This document shows positions 1 through 9,211 of a DNA stretch of 64,000 nucleotides, piece by piece (position 1 is the first letter of the stretch; each line of letters opens with the position of its first letter). The DNA comes from CAVSNH01 sp963729275 (GTDB lineage Bacteria > Actinomycetota > Acidimicrobiia > Acidimicrobiales > RAAP-2): NCBI GenBank assembly GCA_963729275.1, contig CAVSNH010000013.1:1116001-1180000 (forward strand), in the 5' to 3' direction. The notes under the pieces were generated by a model. That model was not told the DNA's origin and ran no database searches. It saw only the letters and a program-made list of their open reading frames with translations. The position numbers and the translations under genes were made by a program.

Positions 1-2810
1 CCGTCGAGGTAGGTGTACGGCTTCCCGGTGAGGATGCCGTGGGCCAGCGGCGAGGGCTCGGCCGATTCGACGAGATGCACGCCGACCCGGCCCGACTCGA
101 GGGACTCGAGCAGGGCCCGGAGTCCGTCGGCGTCGAGTGCCTCGGTGAGGCAATCGGTGACCGTCTGGCGCACGAGGACATGATCGGGGACGGCCACCGG
201 ACCGGGGCCGGCGTTGTCCTGGCAACCGGCCAGCGACGGCCAGGCCGCGGCGAGCAGGTCGTCGGCTTCCATACGCTGCAAATGGATGGGCCGTCGCTGC
301 CCGCCCCGGGAGCGGGGCACGATCAGCGCCCGGTTGAGGTTCCACCGCCACCGGGCGGCGAGCATGGGGTGGGGCAGCACGGCCTGGGTCAGCACCTCGG
401 TGACGGTGGCGCTCGAGAGCATCTTCGGCACCTGGCCGAGGGCGAAGCTGTGCTGGGGACCGAGGGAGAGCACCACCGTGTCGTCGTCGGCCGCCGCCTG
501 CAGCTCGAAGTCGAAGGAGACACAGAAACGCTTGCGCAGGGCGAGGCCGAAGGCCCGGTTGATGCGGCCGCCGTAGGGGGCGTGCACGATGAGCTGCGCT
601 CCCTCTGCCTCGTCGAAGACGCGCTCGATCACGATCCGGTCGTGGGTGGGGAGGGCACCGAGCGCGGCCAGGCCCGCCCCCAGGTAGGCGACCACCTGCT
701 CCGCCACCTCGTCCGACACATCGGCGACGGCAATGACCGCGGCACGGGCTGCGGTGCCGTCGCCCGCGGCCAGGTGGGGCTCGAGGAGGGCCCGTAAGGC
801 GCCCACCTCTGCCGACAGCTCGGCCGTCCGGGCCGGGGCCTCGCCCAACCAGAACGGGATGGTCGGCGGCATGTCGCGGGCGTCGTGCACGCGCACCGTC
901 CCGGTCTCCACCTTGACCACCCGCCACGAGTGGGTCCCGAGGAGGAAGATGTCGCCCTGGGTGGCCTCGACGGCGAAGTCCTCGTGCACCGAGCCCACGG
1001 TCACGCCGTCCGGGTCGAGGACGACGCGATAGTCCCCCGTCTCGGGGATGGCACCACCACTGGTCAGGGCGGCGAGGCGCGCTCCCCGCCGGGCGCGAAG
1101 CCGTCCGTTGACCCCGTCGTGGTGGAGATGCGCGCCCCGGCGGCCGCGCCCGGTGCGAATGCCCCACGACACGAGGTCGACGACCTCGTCGAAGTCGTGC
1201 CGGCTGAGCTCGGCGTAGGGCGCAGCCCGCCGCACGAGGTCGTAGAGGGTGTCGACGTCGTACTCCTCCGCCGCTGCCACCTCGGCCACGAGCTGTTGGG
1301 CCAGCACGTCGAGGGGCGCCACCGGCGGCTCGAGCACGTCGAGATTCCCGGCTCGTACGCCGGCCAGAAGGGCGGTGCACTCCACGAGCTCGTCGCGGGT
1401 CAGGGGGTAGAGGCGGCCGGCGGGCGTGCCGTCGATGTGGTGGTTGGCGCGGCCGACCCGTTGCAGGAAGGTGCCGATGGCCCGAGGAGAGCCGATCTGA
1501 CAGACGAGCTCGACGGGACCGACGTCGATCCCGAGCTCGAGCGAGGCGGTGGCGACGAGCGCCCTCAGGTCGCCGGCCCGGAGCCGCTGCTCGACCAGTC
1601 GCCGGCGGGCGGCCGACAGGCTGCCGTGGTGAGCGGCCACTTGCAGTGCGGCGTCGATCGGGTCGAGCGCCGGGGAGGCGCTCTCGTTCCCGTCCCCGTC
1701 CCGGTCCCCGTCGGCGACCTCGTCGGCGACCTCGTCGGCGACCTCGCCATCCTCTGGCCCCTCGGGCGCGGCGCCGAGCCGCTCGGCCAGGAGGTGGGCA
1801 ACCCGCTCGGCATTCTTGCGGGTGTTGACGAAGACCAGCGTGGTCCGGTGTTCGAGCACGTGGGCGGCGATGCGGTCGAGGACGTCGGCCAGCTGGGCAC
1901 CGCTGGCCACGGCCTCGAGCTCGGTGGACGGCAGTTCGATGGCCACGTCGATGTCGCGTTGATGGCCGCAGTCGATGACCGTGCACGTCGGGCGCGACGA
2001 GTCGGTGCCCGACAGCAGGCGGGCGACGACCGACAGCGGCCGTTGGGTCGCCGACAGCCCGATGCGTTGCAGGCGGCCGCCGGCCTGTTCGACCAGCGCA
2101 GTCAGGCGCTCGAGGGAAAGGGCGAGGTGCGATCCGCGCTTGTCGCGGGCCAGGGTGTGGACCTCGTCGACGATGACCGTGTGCACGCCTCGCAGCATCG
2201 ACCGGGATGAGGGCGCGGTGAGAAGCAGGTACAGCGACTCGGGGGTGGTGACGAGCAGGTCGGGCGGATTACGGCGCATGGCCGTCCGTTCGGCCGCCGG
2301 CGTGTCGCCGGTGCGCACGGCCACCCGGAGGGCGGGCGCGGCAAGCCCGAGGCGCTCGGCCTCCTGTTCGATGCCGGCCAGCGGGACCTGAAGGTTCTCG
2401 TGCACGTCGGCGGCCAGGGCCCGCAAGGGCGAGACGTAGATGACACCGGGTCGCGGCTCCCCTTCGGCCGGACGTCCCGACGCCGTTGCCCGGTAGGCGG
2501 CGTCGATGGCCACGAGGAACCCCGTGAGCGTCTTGCCGGTGCCGGTGGGCGAGGCCACCAGCACATCGCCACCCTCGGCGATGGCCGGCCACGCCCGGTG
2601 CTGCGGCTCCGTCGGTCCGGCGGGAAAGCGTCGACGGAACCAGCTGGCCACCGCCGGGTGGAACGACCCCAGGATGTCGTCGGCGGCCGTTCGGGGATAA
2701 GGCACGTCGAGGTCACCGGCGGGCGGAGCGGACGGGGCGGGCGGAGCGGACGCGGCGGGCGGAGCGGACGGGGCGGGCGGCACGGCTCCATTCCACCACC
2801 CCGATGTCAT
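1..2810 (-). CDS. lhr: Lhr-type large superfamily 2 DNA helicase (3' end beyond window)
   Basis: This is an ATP-dependent DNA helicase of the Lhr family, which acts in DNA repair. About 936 residues are present and the C-terminus lies outside the window. Motif I (SPTGTGKT) is at residues 87-94, the DEVH box at 215-218, followed by the Lhr-typical ARDKRG, a motif III LSAT, and a motif VI reading QRVGRANH. The N-terminus before the helicase core is a Pro/Ala-rich tract encoded by an 18-bp tandem repeat. I chose the ATG at 2810; a GTG at 2783 is an alternative and ribosome-binding signals are weak for both. The gene starts 19 bp after cutA and probably shares its transcript. Family assignment is firm; the start is not. 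Confidence 0.9.
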   Translation of the reverse strand, partial: MTSGWWNGAVPPAPSAPPAASAPPAPSAPPAGDLDVPYPRTAADDILGSFHPAVASWFRRRFPAGPTEPQHRAWPAIAEGGDVLVASPTGTGKTLTGFLVAIDAAYRATASGRPAEGEPRPGVIYVSPLRALAADVHENLQVPLAGIEQEAERLGLAAPALRVAVRTGDTPAAERTAMRRNPPDLLVTTPESLYLLLTAPSSRSMLRGVHTVIVDEVHTLARDKRGSHLALSLERLTALVEQAGGRLQRIGLSATQRPLSVVARLLSGTDSSRPTCTVIDCGHQRDIDVAIELPSTELEAVASGAQLADVLDRIAAHVLEHRTTLVFVNTRKNAERVAHLLAERLGAAPEGPEDGEVADEVADEVADGDRDGDGNESASPALDPIDAALQVAAHHGSLSAARRRLVEQRLRAGDLRALVATASLELGIDVGPVELVCQIGSPRAIGTFLQRVGRANHHIDGTPAGRLYPLTRDELVECTALLAGVRAGNLDVLEPPVAPLDVLAQQLVAEVAAAEEYDVDTLYDLVRRAAPYAELSRHDFDEVVDLVSWGIRTGRGRRGAHLHHDGVNGRLRARRGARLAALTSGGAIPETGDYRVVLDPDGVTVGSVHEDFAVEATQGDIFLLGTHSWRVVKVETGTVRVHDARDMPPTIPFWLGEAPARTAELSAEVGALRALLEPHLAAGDGTAARAAVIAVADVSDEVAEQVVAYLGAGLAALGALPTHDRIVIERVFDEAEGAQLIVHAPYGGRINRAFGLALRKRFCVSFDFELQAAADDDTVVLSLGPQHSFALGQVPKMLSSATVTEVLTQAVLPHPMLAARWRWNLNRALIVPRSRGGQRRPIHLQRMEADDLLAAAWPSLAGCQDNAGPGPVAVPDHVLVRQTVTDCLTEALDADGLRALLESLESGRVGVHLVESAEPSPLAHGILTGKPYTYLD
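2721..2780. repeat. 18-bp tandem repeat, 3.3 copies, inside lhr
   Basis: Three consecutive 18-bp units (gggcggagcggacggggc with one variant base) plus a partial copy. The period is a multiple of three, so copy-number changes would lengthen or shorten the Pro/Ala/Ser tract at the helicase N-terminus without a frameshift. Confidence 0.9.
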
Positions 2811-2829
2811 GGACCGTACGGGTCCCGAG

Positions 2830-3213
2830 TCAGTGGGCCGAGTCGGTCTGCTCGTCGACCCAGCGGAGGTATGGCGGCCAGCCGCCCGTCACCGGCAGCT
2901 CGATGACCTCGGGTACGTCGTAGGGATGCTGCGCCTGGAGCGCCGCCATCAGCTCGGCTGACCGGGCCCGGCGGGTCTTGAGCAGCACCAACGTCTCCCG
3001 GTCCTCGACCAGCTCACCCTCCCAGCGGTAGAGGCTCTCGATGGGAACCCGCTGCGCGCAGGCCACCAGCCCACCCTCGACCAGGGATCGGCAGAGGGAG
3101 CGAGCCTCGTCGTCCGACCCCACCGTGGTCATCACCACGCAGTAGCCGGCGTCCGCCGAGTCACCCGCTTCTATGTGGACAGCGGCGTCGTCTCGACCAG
3201 AGGTGGGCACCAC
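2830..3213 (-). CDS. cutA: CutA divalent-cation tolerance protein
   Basis: A 127-residue member of the CutA family, small trimeric cytoplasmic proteins linked to copper and divalent-ion tolerance. The family pattern is visible: a VVMTTVGSDDEAR start, the CAQR and SLYRWEGE segments, then VLLKTR and the HPYDVPEVIELPV block near the C-terminus. The first ~22 residues have no counterpart in typical ~105-residue CutA proteins, so translation may begin further in. It starts 16 bp after the MFS stop codon and is followed by lhr, suggesting a marR-MFS-cutA-lhr transcript. Its biochemical role is poorly defined across bacteria. Confidence 0.9.
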   Translation of the reverse strand: MVPTSGRDDAAVHIEAGDSADAGYCVVMTTVGSDDEARSLCRSLVEGGLVACAQRVPIESLYRWEGELVEDRETLVLLKTRRARSAELMAALQAQHPYDVPEVIELPVTGGWPPYLRWVDEQTDSAH

Positions 3214-3229
3214 CTGTCCATCCTGCCGG

Positions 3230-4462
3230 TCAGCGCAAGACGAGGCCGCGCACCCGGCTCCGGCGCAGGGCGACGAGGCCGATGGCCCCGGCCACCAAGC
3301 ACGAGAAGGCGCCCACCCCCAGACCCACCCGGGCGCCGGCGGTGGCGGTGATCCACCCGATCAACGGGCCGCCGATGGGCGTCGAGCCCAGGAAGGCGAC
3401 CGACCACAGGGCCATGACCCGCCCCCGCATCCCCGGGTCGGTGGCCAATTGCAGGGTGGAGTTCCCCATGGACAGGAACGAGATGCTGGCGTACCCCACG
3501 AGGAGCAGGGCCAGGAACTCGCTGACGAGCACCGGTGCGGCCGCCGCGAAGGCGATGGCCGTGCCGAACACCAGAGAGGCGACGATCATCGACCGCATGC
3601 CCGTCTTGCCCCGGGTGGCGGTCACCAGACCGCCGGCCACGGCGCCCAGCCCCATGGCCGCCGTCATGATCCCGAACGTCTCCGATCCGCCGTGGAACAC
3701 GCGTTGGGCGGCAACCGGCAGGGTCACTTGGAACTCGTAGGCCAGGCAGCCGACGAGAGCCATCATGAGGAGCGGGAAAAGCAGGTCCGGCGTGCGGGCC
3801 ACGTAGCGGAGACCCTCGCGCACCTGGCCCTTGCTACGAACGGCGGGCGGCGCGGGCTGCAGCTTGGAAACGTCCATGGCCAGAAGGGAGCCGACCACGG
3901 CTCCGAAACTCGCCGCATTGAGAGCGAAGCACCAGCCTTCCCCCACGGTAGCGATGAGGACGCCGGCGACAGCCGGTCCGACGGCTCGGGCCACGTTGAC
4001 CAGGGTCGAGTTGAGGCTCACGGCATTGCGCAGGTCGTCGGGGCCGACCATCTCGAGCACGAACGCTTGGCGCGACGGGTTCTCGAAGGCGTTGTTGATC
4101 CCGAGCAGCACGGCCAGGCCGCACACGTCGACGAACGTCACGACATGGGTGAAACAGAGGATGGCGAGCACCAACGCTTGGACGCCCATGAGCGACTGAA
4201 GGACCACCATGAGACGTCGCTTGTCCACCCGATCGGCGATCACCCCGCCATAGGGGCCGAGCAGGAGGACGGGCAGGGTCTGGAGGGCGACGACCAGTCC
4301 GAGCGAGGTGGCCGAGTGGGTGAGGGTGAGCACCAGCCATGCCTGGGCGGTGGTCTGCATCCAGGTTCCCACCAGAGACGTGGCCTGACCGAAGAAGTAC
4401 TTCTTGTAGTTCGGGTTGGACAGGGACGAGAAGGTGCGCTGGGTGGTGTCGCGTAGCTTCAC
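3230..4462 (-). CDS. MFS transporter, EntS-like drug/metabolite exporter
   Basis: A 410-residue integral membrane protein with the hydrophobic pattern of a 12-helix major facilitator. The N-terminal half carries the loop motif GVIADRVDKRRLM between helices 2 and 3, and the sequence most resembles the MFS_3/EntS-type exporter group. The start codon overlaps the stop of the upstream MarR gene by 4 bp (ATGA), so the two are translationally coupled. The likely role is export of a toxic compound or siderophore-like molecule under MarR control; the substrate cannot be read from the sequence. Confidence 0.85.
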   Translation of the reverse strand: MKLRDTTQRTFSSLSNPNYKKYFFGQATSLVGTWMQTTAQAWLVLTLTHSATSLGLVVALQTLPVLLLGPYGGVIADRVDKRRLMVVLQSLMGVQALVLAILCFTHVVTFVDVCGLAVLLGINNAFENPSRQAFVLEMVGPDDLRNAVSLNSTLVNVARAVGPAVAGVLIATVGEGWCFALNAASFGAVVGSLLAMDVSKLQPAPPAVRSKGQVREGLRYVARTPDLLFPLLMMALVGCLAYEFQVTLPVAAQRVFHGGSETFGIMTAAMGLGAVAGGLVTATRGKTGMRSMIVASLVFGTAIAFAAAAPVLVSEFLALLLVGYASISFLSMGNSTLQLATDPGMRGRVMALWSVAFLGSTPIGGPLIGWITATAGARVGLGVGAFSCLVAGAIGLVALRRSRVRGLVLR

Positions 4463-4932
4463 GGGCGACCGTCCTTCAGCAGTTCGGCCACGGCCTCGAG
4501 GGCCGGAAGGGCGGACGCCACCGCACGGCGATCACGGTCGCTGAGCCCGTCGAGGGCCAGGAGCAATGCGTCCGTGCGCTCGGCCCGGACCGCGGCGTGC
4601 AGACGGCGTCCGGCAGCGGTGATGGCGAGATGGGCGACACGACCGTCCTCTTGGTCCTGGGTCCGAGCCACGAGCCCTCCGGCCTCGAGCTTGGCCGCGA
4701 TTCGCGACAGCATCGTCGGGTTGAGCCCCTCGGCCGCGGCCAGATCGGCGAACCGGATGGAGCCACTTCGGGCCACGGTGGCCAGCACCTCCCATTGGCT
4801 CGGGGACAGGCCCCGACGTGTTTCGACGTGCCGCAACCGGCGGCTGATGCGAGCCACCGCCGTCCGCAGGCGCCCGGCGACCTCGCCGTCGTTGGCGATC
4901 GAGGTGTTCCTCTCGGCGGTCTTGGCTGGCAT
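4459..4932 (-). CDS. MarR-family transcriptional regulator
   Basis: A 157-residue winged-helix regulator of the MarR type. The recognition-helix region reads LSPSQWEVLATVARSGSIRFADLAAAEGLNPTMLSR in two stretches, followed by the wing (GLVARTQDQEDGRVAHLAITAAGR). It overlaps the downstream MFS gene by 4 bp. A 16-bp perfect palindrome lies 22 bp before its start codon and is the obvious operator. The usual logic for such pairs is autorepression plus repression of the exporter, relieved by a ligand; that is inference here. Confidence 0.9.
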   Translation of the reverse strand: MPAKTAERNTSIANDGEVAGRLRTAVARISRRLRHVETRRGLSPSQWEVLATVARSGSIRFADLAAAEGLNPTMLSRIAAKLEAGGLVARTQDQEDGRVAHLAITAAGRRLHAAVRAERTDALLLALDGLSDRDRRAVASALPALEAVAELLKDGRP

Positions 4933-4936
4933 GCGT

Positions 4937-4969
4937 CCACTCTAGTGGAAAGATGCTTGCTAGCAAGCA
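4937..4969 (-). promoter_or_regulatory. Candidate MarR operator (two adjacent inverted repeats)
   Basis: TGCTTGCTAGCAAGCA at 4954-4969 is a perfect 16-bp palindrome. Next to it, 4937-4948 is CCACT-ct-AGTGG, a second inverted repeat. Both lie immediately before the MarR start at 4932. TTGC/GCAA half-sites are typical of MarR-family operators, so binding by the adjacent regulator is likely. Confidence 0.7.
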
Positions 4970-5048
4970 AGTAAACCCTGCGGGGTCCTCCGACGGCCTC
5001 CCGGCCGTGGCGACGGCGGTGCCGACCCGGACGCGGCCGAAGCCCCGG

Positions 5049-5106
5049 AGTCGCTCCGGCGTCGCTCCGGCGTCGCTCCGGAGTCGCTCCGGAGTCGCTC
5101 GGAGTC
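5049..5106. repeat. 11-bp tandem repeat, five copies
   Basis: Five near-identical units of tcgctccggMg (M is c or a) lie head to tail between the MarR gene and the ICDH-like gene. The last unit is one base short. No coding role is visible. Confidence 0.85.
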
Positions 5107-5116
5107 CGGGCAGGCA

Positions 5117-6241
5117 ATGACGTCGGGCATGCGAGAATCGGACGTGCCCACCCCGGTTCCCGTCGTCGTCTGCCAAGGAGACGAGACCGGTCAGGAGTTG
5201 CTCGACCAGGCGCTCCGGGTCCTCCAACCGGAGGTCATCGGCTTCCCCGTCGACCTCAACCCCTTCGACCTCTCTCTCGAGGCCCGCCGGCGCACGGCCA
5301 ACGGTGTCGTGCACGATGCCGCCGCGGCCATGCGGGAGACGGGGCTCGGGCTCAAGGCGGCCACCATCACGCCCCCCGGTGTCGGTGACGTCGGCTCCCC
5401 CAATCGGATCCTGCGCGAAGGGGTGGGCGGGTCGGTCATCCTGCGCACCGGACGGCGGATCCCCGGCGTGTCGCCCCTCGCTCCCATGGTCCATCCCGTG
5501 GCTGTCGTGCGGATGGCCACCGGTGACGCCTACGGCGCCGAGGAAGGCCGTCGCGGTGACGCGGGCACGGTCGACGAACGTGCCTACCGGACCGAGACGA
5601 TCAGCCGGCGTTCATGCCGGCAGGTGGCCGAGTACGCCTTCCGGGTGGCGGCCCAGATGGCGGGGTCGGTGTATGGGGGGCCCAAATGGACCGTGTCCAC
5701 CCGCTACGAAGCCATGCTCAAGGAGGAGATGGACGCGGCAGCCGCCCGCCACGCCGACGTCGACTACCGACCCGTCCTGATCGACGCCGCCTACGCCGGG
5801 TTGCTGACCGAGTCGGGCCGCGAGCCACTCGTGGTGCCCGCCCTCAACCGGGACGGGGACTGCCTGTCTGACCTCGTCCTCGCATTGTTCGGCTCCATTG
5901 CCGGTGCCGAATCGGTCCTCATGGCCTTCGACGACGGGTTGCGCACGGTCGTGGCCATGGCCGAGGCGCCTCACGGCACAGCTCCTTCTCTCCAGGGAAA
6001 GGACGTCGCCAACCCGATGGCCATGTTGCTCGCCTGCGCCGCCGTCCTCGAGCACGCCGCCGGGATTGGCTACGGAGCGGCCGGACCCGCCGCCGTGCGC
6101 CTCCGCGACGCCACTCTGGGGGCGGCGGCCGATGGCATCCGCACGTTCGATCTCGGCGGCCACGCCTCGACCAGCGAGGTGGTCGACGAGGTCATTCGCC
6201 GTATCCGGCAGGCCTCGTCCACGCCGTCGGGCTCGCGCTGA
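5117..6241 (+). CDS. Isocitrate/isopropylmalate dehydrogenase family, divergent eukaryotic-type ICDH homologue
   Basis: A 374-residue beta-decarboxylating dehydrogenase homologue. By eye it follows the type II (eukaryote-like) NADP-isocitrate dehydrogenases: ATITP at 82-86, SPNRILR at 94-100 (substrate loop), RMATGDAY at 132-139 keeping the Arg and Tyr, LID at 221-223, and NRDGDCLSD at 244-252 keeping the metal-binding aspartates, then EAPHGTA. The segment equivalent to STKNT, which carries the catalytic lysine, reads STRYE at 194-198, so Lys becomes Arg. It is also shorter than the usual ~410 residues. Substrate and activity are therefore uncertain. It stands alone between convergent and divergent neighbours. 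Confidence 0.8.
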   Translation: MTSGMRESDVPTPVPVVVCQGDETGQELLDQALRVLQPEVIGFPVDLNPFDLSLEARRRTANGVVHDAAAAMRETGLGLKAATITPPGVGDVGSPNRILREGVGGSVILRTGRRIPGVSPLAPMVHPVAVVRMATGDAYGAEEGRRGDAGTVDERAYRTETISRRSCRQVAEYAFRVAAQMAGSVYGGPKWTVSTRYEAMLKEEMDAAAARHADVDYRPVLIDAAYAGLLTESGREPLVVPALNRDGDCLSDLVLALFGSIAGAESVLMAFDDGLRTVVAMAEAPHGTAPSLQGKDVANPMAMLLACAAVLEHAAGIGYGAAGPAAVRLRDATLGAAADGIRTFDLGGHASTSEVVDEVIRRIRQASSTPSGSR

Positions 6242-6273
6242 ACGGGAAGACGGTCAGCCAAGCACCGGCACGA

Positions 6274-7080
6274 AGAGGCCGGCATCCCTCAGGACGAGGC
6301 GCCGACCACCGGAGCCGCCAGCCGGATCCCGGCCAGCGATCCGAGGAAGATGGCGTCCCCGTAGGTGTAGGTCGACCCGTCGGCGCCGACGAGCCAGTAG
6401 CCGCCGCCGCTCGGGGTGGCGGTCATGCCCACGACGGGCACCGTGGTCCGGATCCCCTGGCCCGGCACCGACCCCTCGAAGGTGGCGTTCCCGAAGGCGA
6501 AGACCCCACCGTCGGCCGCCACCTCCCAGTAGCCCCGGCCGTTGGGCGTGGCCACCATGCCCACGATGGGCTTGCCCAGCGAGGCACCGCCCATCGAGCC
6601 GTAGAAGGCGGCGCTCCCGAAGGCGAAGATGCCGCCGTCGGAGGCCACCTCCCAATAGCCCCGGCCGTCGGGGGCGGCCACCATGCCCACGATGGGCCTG
6701 TTGAGGTGGGTGCCGCCCATCGAGCCGAAGAAGTCGGCGTCCCCGAAGGAGAAGATGCCGCCGTCGGCCGCCACCTCCCAGTAGCCCTGGCCGTCGGGGG
6801 TCCTCGCCATGCCCACCACCGGGGCGTTCAAGGCTTGGCCGCCCATCGACCCGAAGTAGCTGGCGTCCCCGAAGGAGAAGATGCCGCCGTCGGCCGCCAC
6901 CTCCCAGTAGCCGCCGTCGTCCGGGGTGGCGGCGATCCCGACGACGGGTCGGGCCAGGTGGGTGCCACCCATGGAGCCGAGGAAGGGGAACGCTCCGAAG
7001 CTGTAGACCCCGCCGTCGGACGAGGCGGCCACGAAGCCTTGGGTGCCATCCGGTGGGAGCACCATCTGCTCGACCAGGGG
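6274..7080. repeat. Homogenised block, copy A
   Basis: 792 bp of the 3' end of gene A (6289-7080) match 8420-9211 with four differences and 10625-11416 with two. Between copies A and B the identity runs 15 bp further, past the stop codon (agaggccggcatccc). On the 5' side similarity to B and C breaks off abruptly at 7081. Confidence 0.95.
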
Positions 7081-8391
7081 CACGAACTGCCCCCCGCCGG
7101 AGGCGATGATCGAGGATCCGATCGACCAGCAGGCATCACCGCGGACGCAGCTGACGCCGTCGAGGAAGCCGATCACGTTGTTGGGGCTCGGCTCGACCGA
7201 CCAGGTGCTCCCGTTCCAGGCCTCGATGGCCGGGGAGGGATCGAAATTGTTGGTGTCGAGGGATCCGGCGACCGTCGCCCAGCATTGGTCGGGGCTCAGA
7301 CAGGTGACGGCCATCATGATGGCGCTGGCGAGCGCAGCCGGCGCCGGCGATGTGGGCGTCGGCACCACCGACCACGTCGAGCCATTCCAGAACTGGGCGA
7401 TGGTTCCGGTCGGGGAGCCACCACCGGCGCCCGTCGTCGAGCCGGTGGCCCAGCAATCCGTTTCGCTCACACAGGTGATCGCCGACAGGTATGCGCCGTT
7501 CGGCGGCGGCTCGATGGCGCTCGGGACGACCGACCAGGCACTCCCGTCGTAGTGCTCGATGAGACCTTGGTCGCCGGACGCCCCGGGGAAGATGGGCAGG
7601 AAGTTGTCGTTCTGCTGGTTGGGGCCGGCGTAGCCGACGGCCCAGCAGTCGGTGGCAGTCACGCAGTCGACGGAGTTGAGCTGGTCGTAGGTCTGTCCGG
7701 TCACCGCCGGGGTGCTGAGCGACCACGACGTGCCGTCCCAGTGGATGATGAGCGCGCCGGACGCCGTGTCGGTGTCGTCTTGCGTCTGGCCGACCGCCCA
7801 GCAGTCCGTGCTCGACACGCAACTCACGCTGTGCAGCAGCGCCCCGGTCGCGCCGGGCTCATCGGGCGTGGTCATGGCTGTCCATGAGCTCCCGTTCCAC
7901 TGCTCAACCATCGGCGTGGGCGACCCGGCCGCGAACTTCTCGCCCCCGACGGCCCAGCAGTCCGACGACGAGACACAGGTGACACCCAGGAGGCCGCCGT
8001 TCGAGATGGCCGCCGAGGCCACGAACGACCAGCTCGATCCGTTCCATTCCTGGACGATCGGGGTGGAACCGGCAGGCGGCGCGTCGACCCCCACCGCCCA
8101 GCACTCCTGGGCGTTGGCGCAGGTGGTGCCCAACATGATGTCGTCACCACCGTCGGTCGTGGCCGGCGAGCTCACGATGTTCCATCCGGACGGAGCGCTG
8201 CCGTGACTGGTGGCCAGTGGCAGGGCGACCGCCGCGCCGACTGTGACGACGAGGACGGAGGCAACGATCGCCCGCCCGCTCCTCAGGGACCCCAGGCGCC
8301 ACGGGGGCCTCGGGGACCTCGGGGACCGGCCAACGTCCGCCGAACAATGGTCAGATATGCTGTCAGATGCTCGCACGAGGTCGCCTTCCAT
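6289..8391 (-). CDS. Secreted two-domain repeat protein, paralogue A
   Basis: A 700-residue protein with a basic N-terminus and one hydrophobic segment (about 42-62, ending LPLATS), so it is exported or membrane-anchored. Residues ~70-437 hold seven repeats, each with a W(N/D)GSSW strand and a Cys-x5-Cys-Trp motif (CANAQECW to CVRGDACW). Residues 438-700 hold six ~42-residue repeats of GYWEVAADGGIFSFGDA type. Both blocks look like beta-propellers, the first with seven blades and disulfides. There is no LPXTG or other anchor at the C-terminus. Its last 792 bp are 99.5% or more identical to those of the two neighbouring paralogues. No function is known to me. Confidence 0.85.
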   Translation of the reverse strand: MEGDLVRASDSISDHCSADVGRSPRSPRPPWRLGSLRSGRAIVASVLVVTVGAAVALPLATSHGSAPSGWNIVSSPATTDGGDDIMLGTTCANAQECWAVGVDAPPAGSTPIVQEWNGSSWSFVASAAISNGGLLGVTCVSSSDCWAVGGEKFAAGSPTPMVEQWNGSSWTAMTTPDEPGATGALLHSVSCVSSTDCWAVGQTQDDTDTASGALIIHWDGTSWSLSTPAVTGQTYDQLNSVDCVTATDCWAVGYAGPNQQNDNFLPIFPGASGDQGLIEHYDGSAWSVVPSAIEPPPNGAYLSAITCVSETDCWATGSTTGAGGGSPTGTIAQFWNGSTWSVVPTPTSPAPAALASAIMMAVTCLSPDQCWATVAGSLDTNNFDPSPAIEAWNGSTWSVEPSPNNVIGFLDGVSCVRGDACWSIGSSIIASGGGQFVPLVEQMVLPPDGTQGFVAASSDGGVYSFGAFPFLGSMGGTHLARPVVGIAATPDDGGYWEVAADGGIFSFGDASYFGSMGGQALNAPVVGMARTPDGQGYWEVAADGGIFSFGDADFFGSMGGTHLNRPIVGMVAAPDGRGYWEVASDGGIFAFGSAAFYGSMGGASLGKPIVGMVATPNGRGYWEVAADGGVFAFGNATFEGSVPGQGIRTTVPVVGMTATPSGGGYWLVGADGSTYTYGDAIFLGSLAGIRLAAPVVGASS

Positions 8392-8404
8392 CGGAGACTG
8401 AACG

Positions 8405-9211
8405 AGAGGCCGGCATCCCTCAGGACGAGGCGCCGACCACCGGAGCCGCCAGTCGGATCCCGGCCAGCGATCCGAGGAAGATGGCGTCCCCGTAGGTGTA
8501 GGTCGACCCGTCGGCGCCGACGAGCCAGTAGCCGCCGCCGCTCGGGGTGGCGGTCATGCCCACGACGGGCACCGTGGTCCGGATCCCCTGGCCCGGCACC
8601 GACCCCTCGAAGGTGGCGTTCCCGAAGGCGAAGACCCCACCGTCGGCCGCCACCTCCCAGTAGCCCCGGCCGTTGGGCGTGGCCACCATGCCCACGATGG
8701 GCTTGCCCAGCGAGGCACCGCCCATCGAGCCGTAGAAGGCGGCGCTCCCGAAGGCGAAGATGCCGCCGTCGGAGGCCACCTCCCAATAGCCCCGGCCGTC
8801 GGGGGCGGCCACCATTCCCACGATGGGCCTGTTGAGGTGGGTGCCGCCCATCGAGCCGAAGAAGTCGGCGTCCCCGAAGGAGAAGATGCCGCCGTCGGCC
8901 GCCACCTCCCAGTAGCCCTGGCCGTCGGGGGTCCTCGCCATGCCCACCACCGGGGCGTTCAAGGCTTGGCCGCCCATCGACCCGAAGTAGTCGGCGTCCC
9001 CGAAGGAGAAGATGCCGCCGTCGGCCGCCACCTCCCAGTAGCCGCCGTCGTCCGGGGTGGCGGCGATCCCGACGACGGGTCGGGCCAGGTGGGTGCCACC
9101 CATGGAGCCGAGGAAGGGGAACGCTCCGAAGCTGTAGACCCCGCCGTCGGACGAGGCGGCCACGAAGCCTTGGGTGCCATCCGGTGGGAGCACCATCTGC
9201 TCGACCAGGGG
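8405..9211. repeat. Homogenised block, copy B
   Basis: Second copy of the near-identical block. It shares the post-stop 15 bp with copy A. Beyond 9211 it continues to resemble copy C for some 60-80 bp (the GFNPLVEQ to GDACW region) but with many substitutions. Confidence 0.95.

Noticed and set aside
885..2210. A 441-codon plus-strand open frame
   Set aside because: It lies opposite the helicase core of lhr, whose motifs read clearly on the minus strand.
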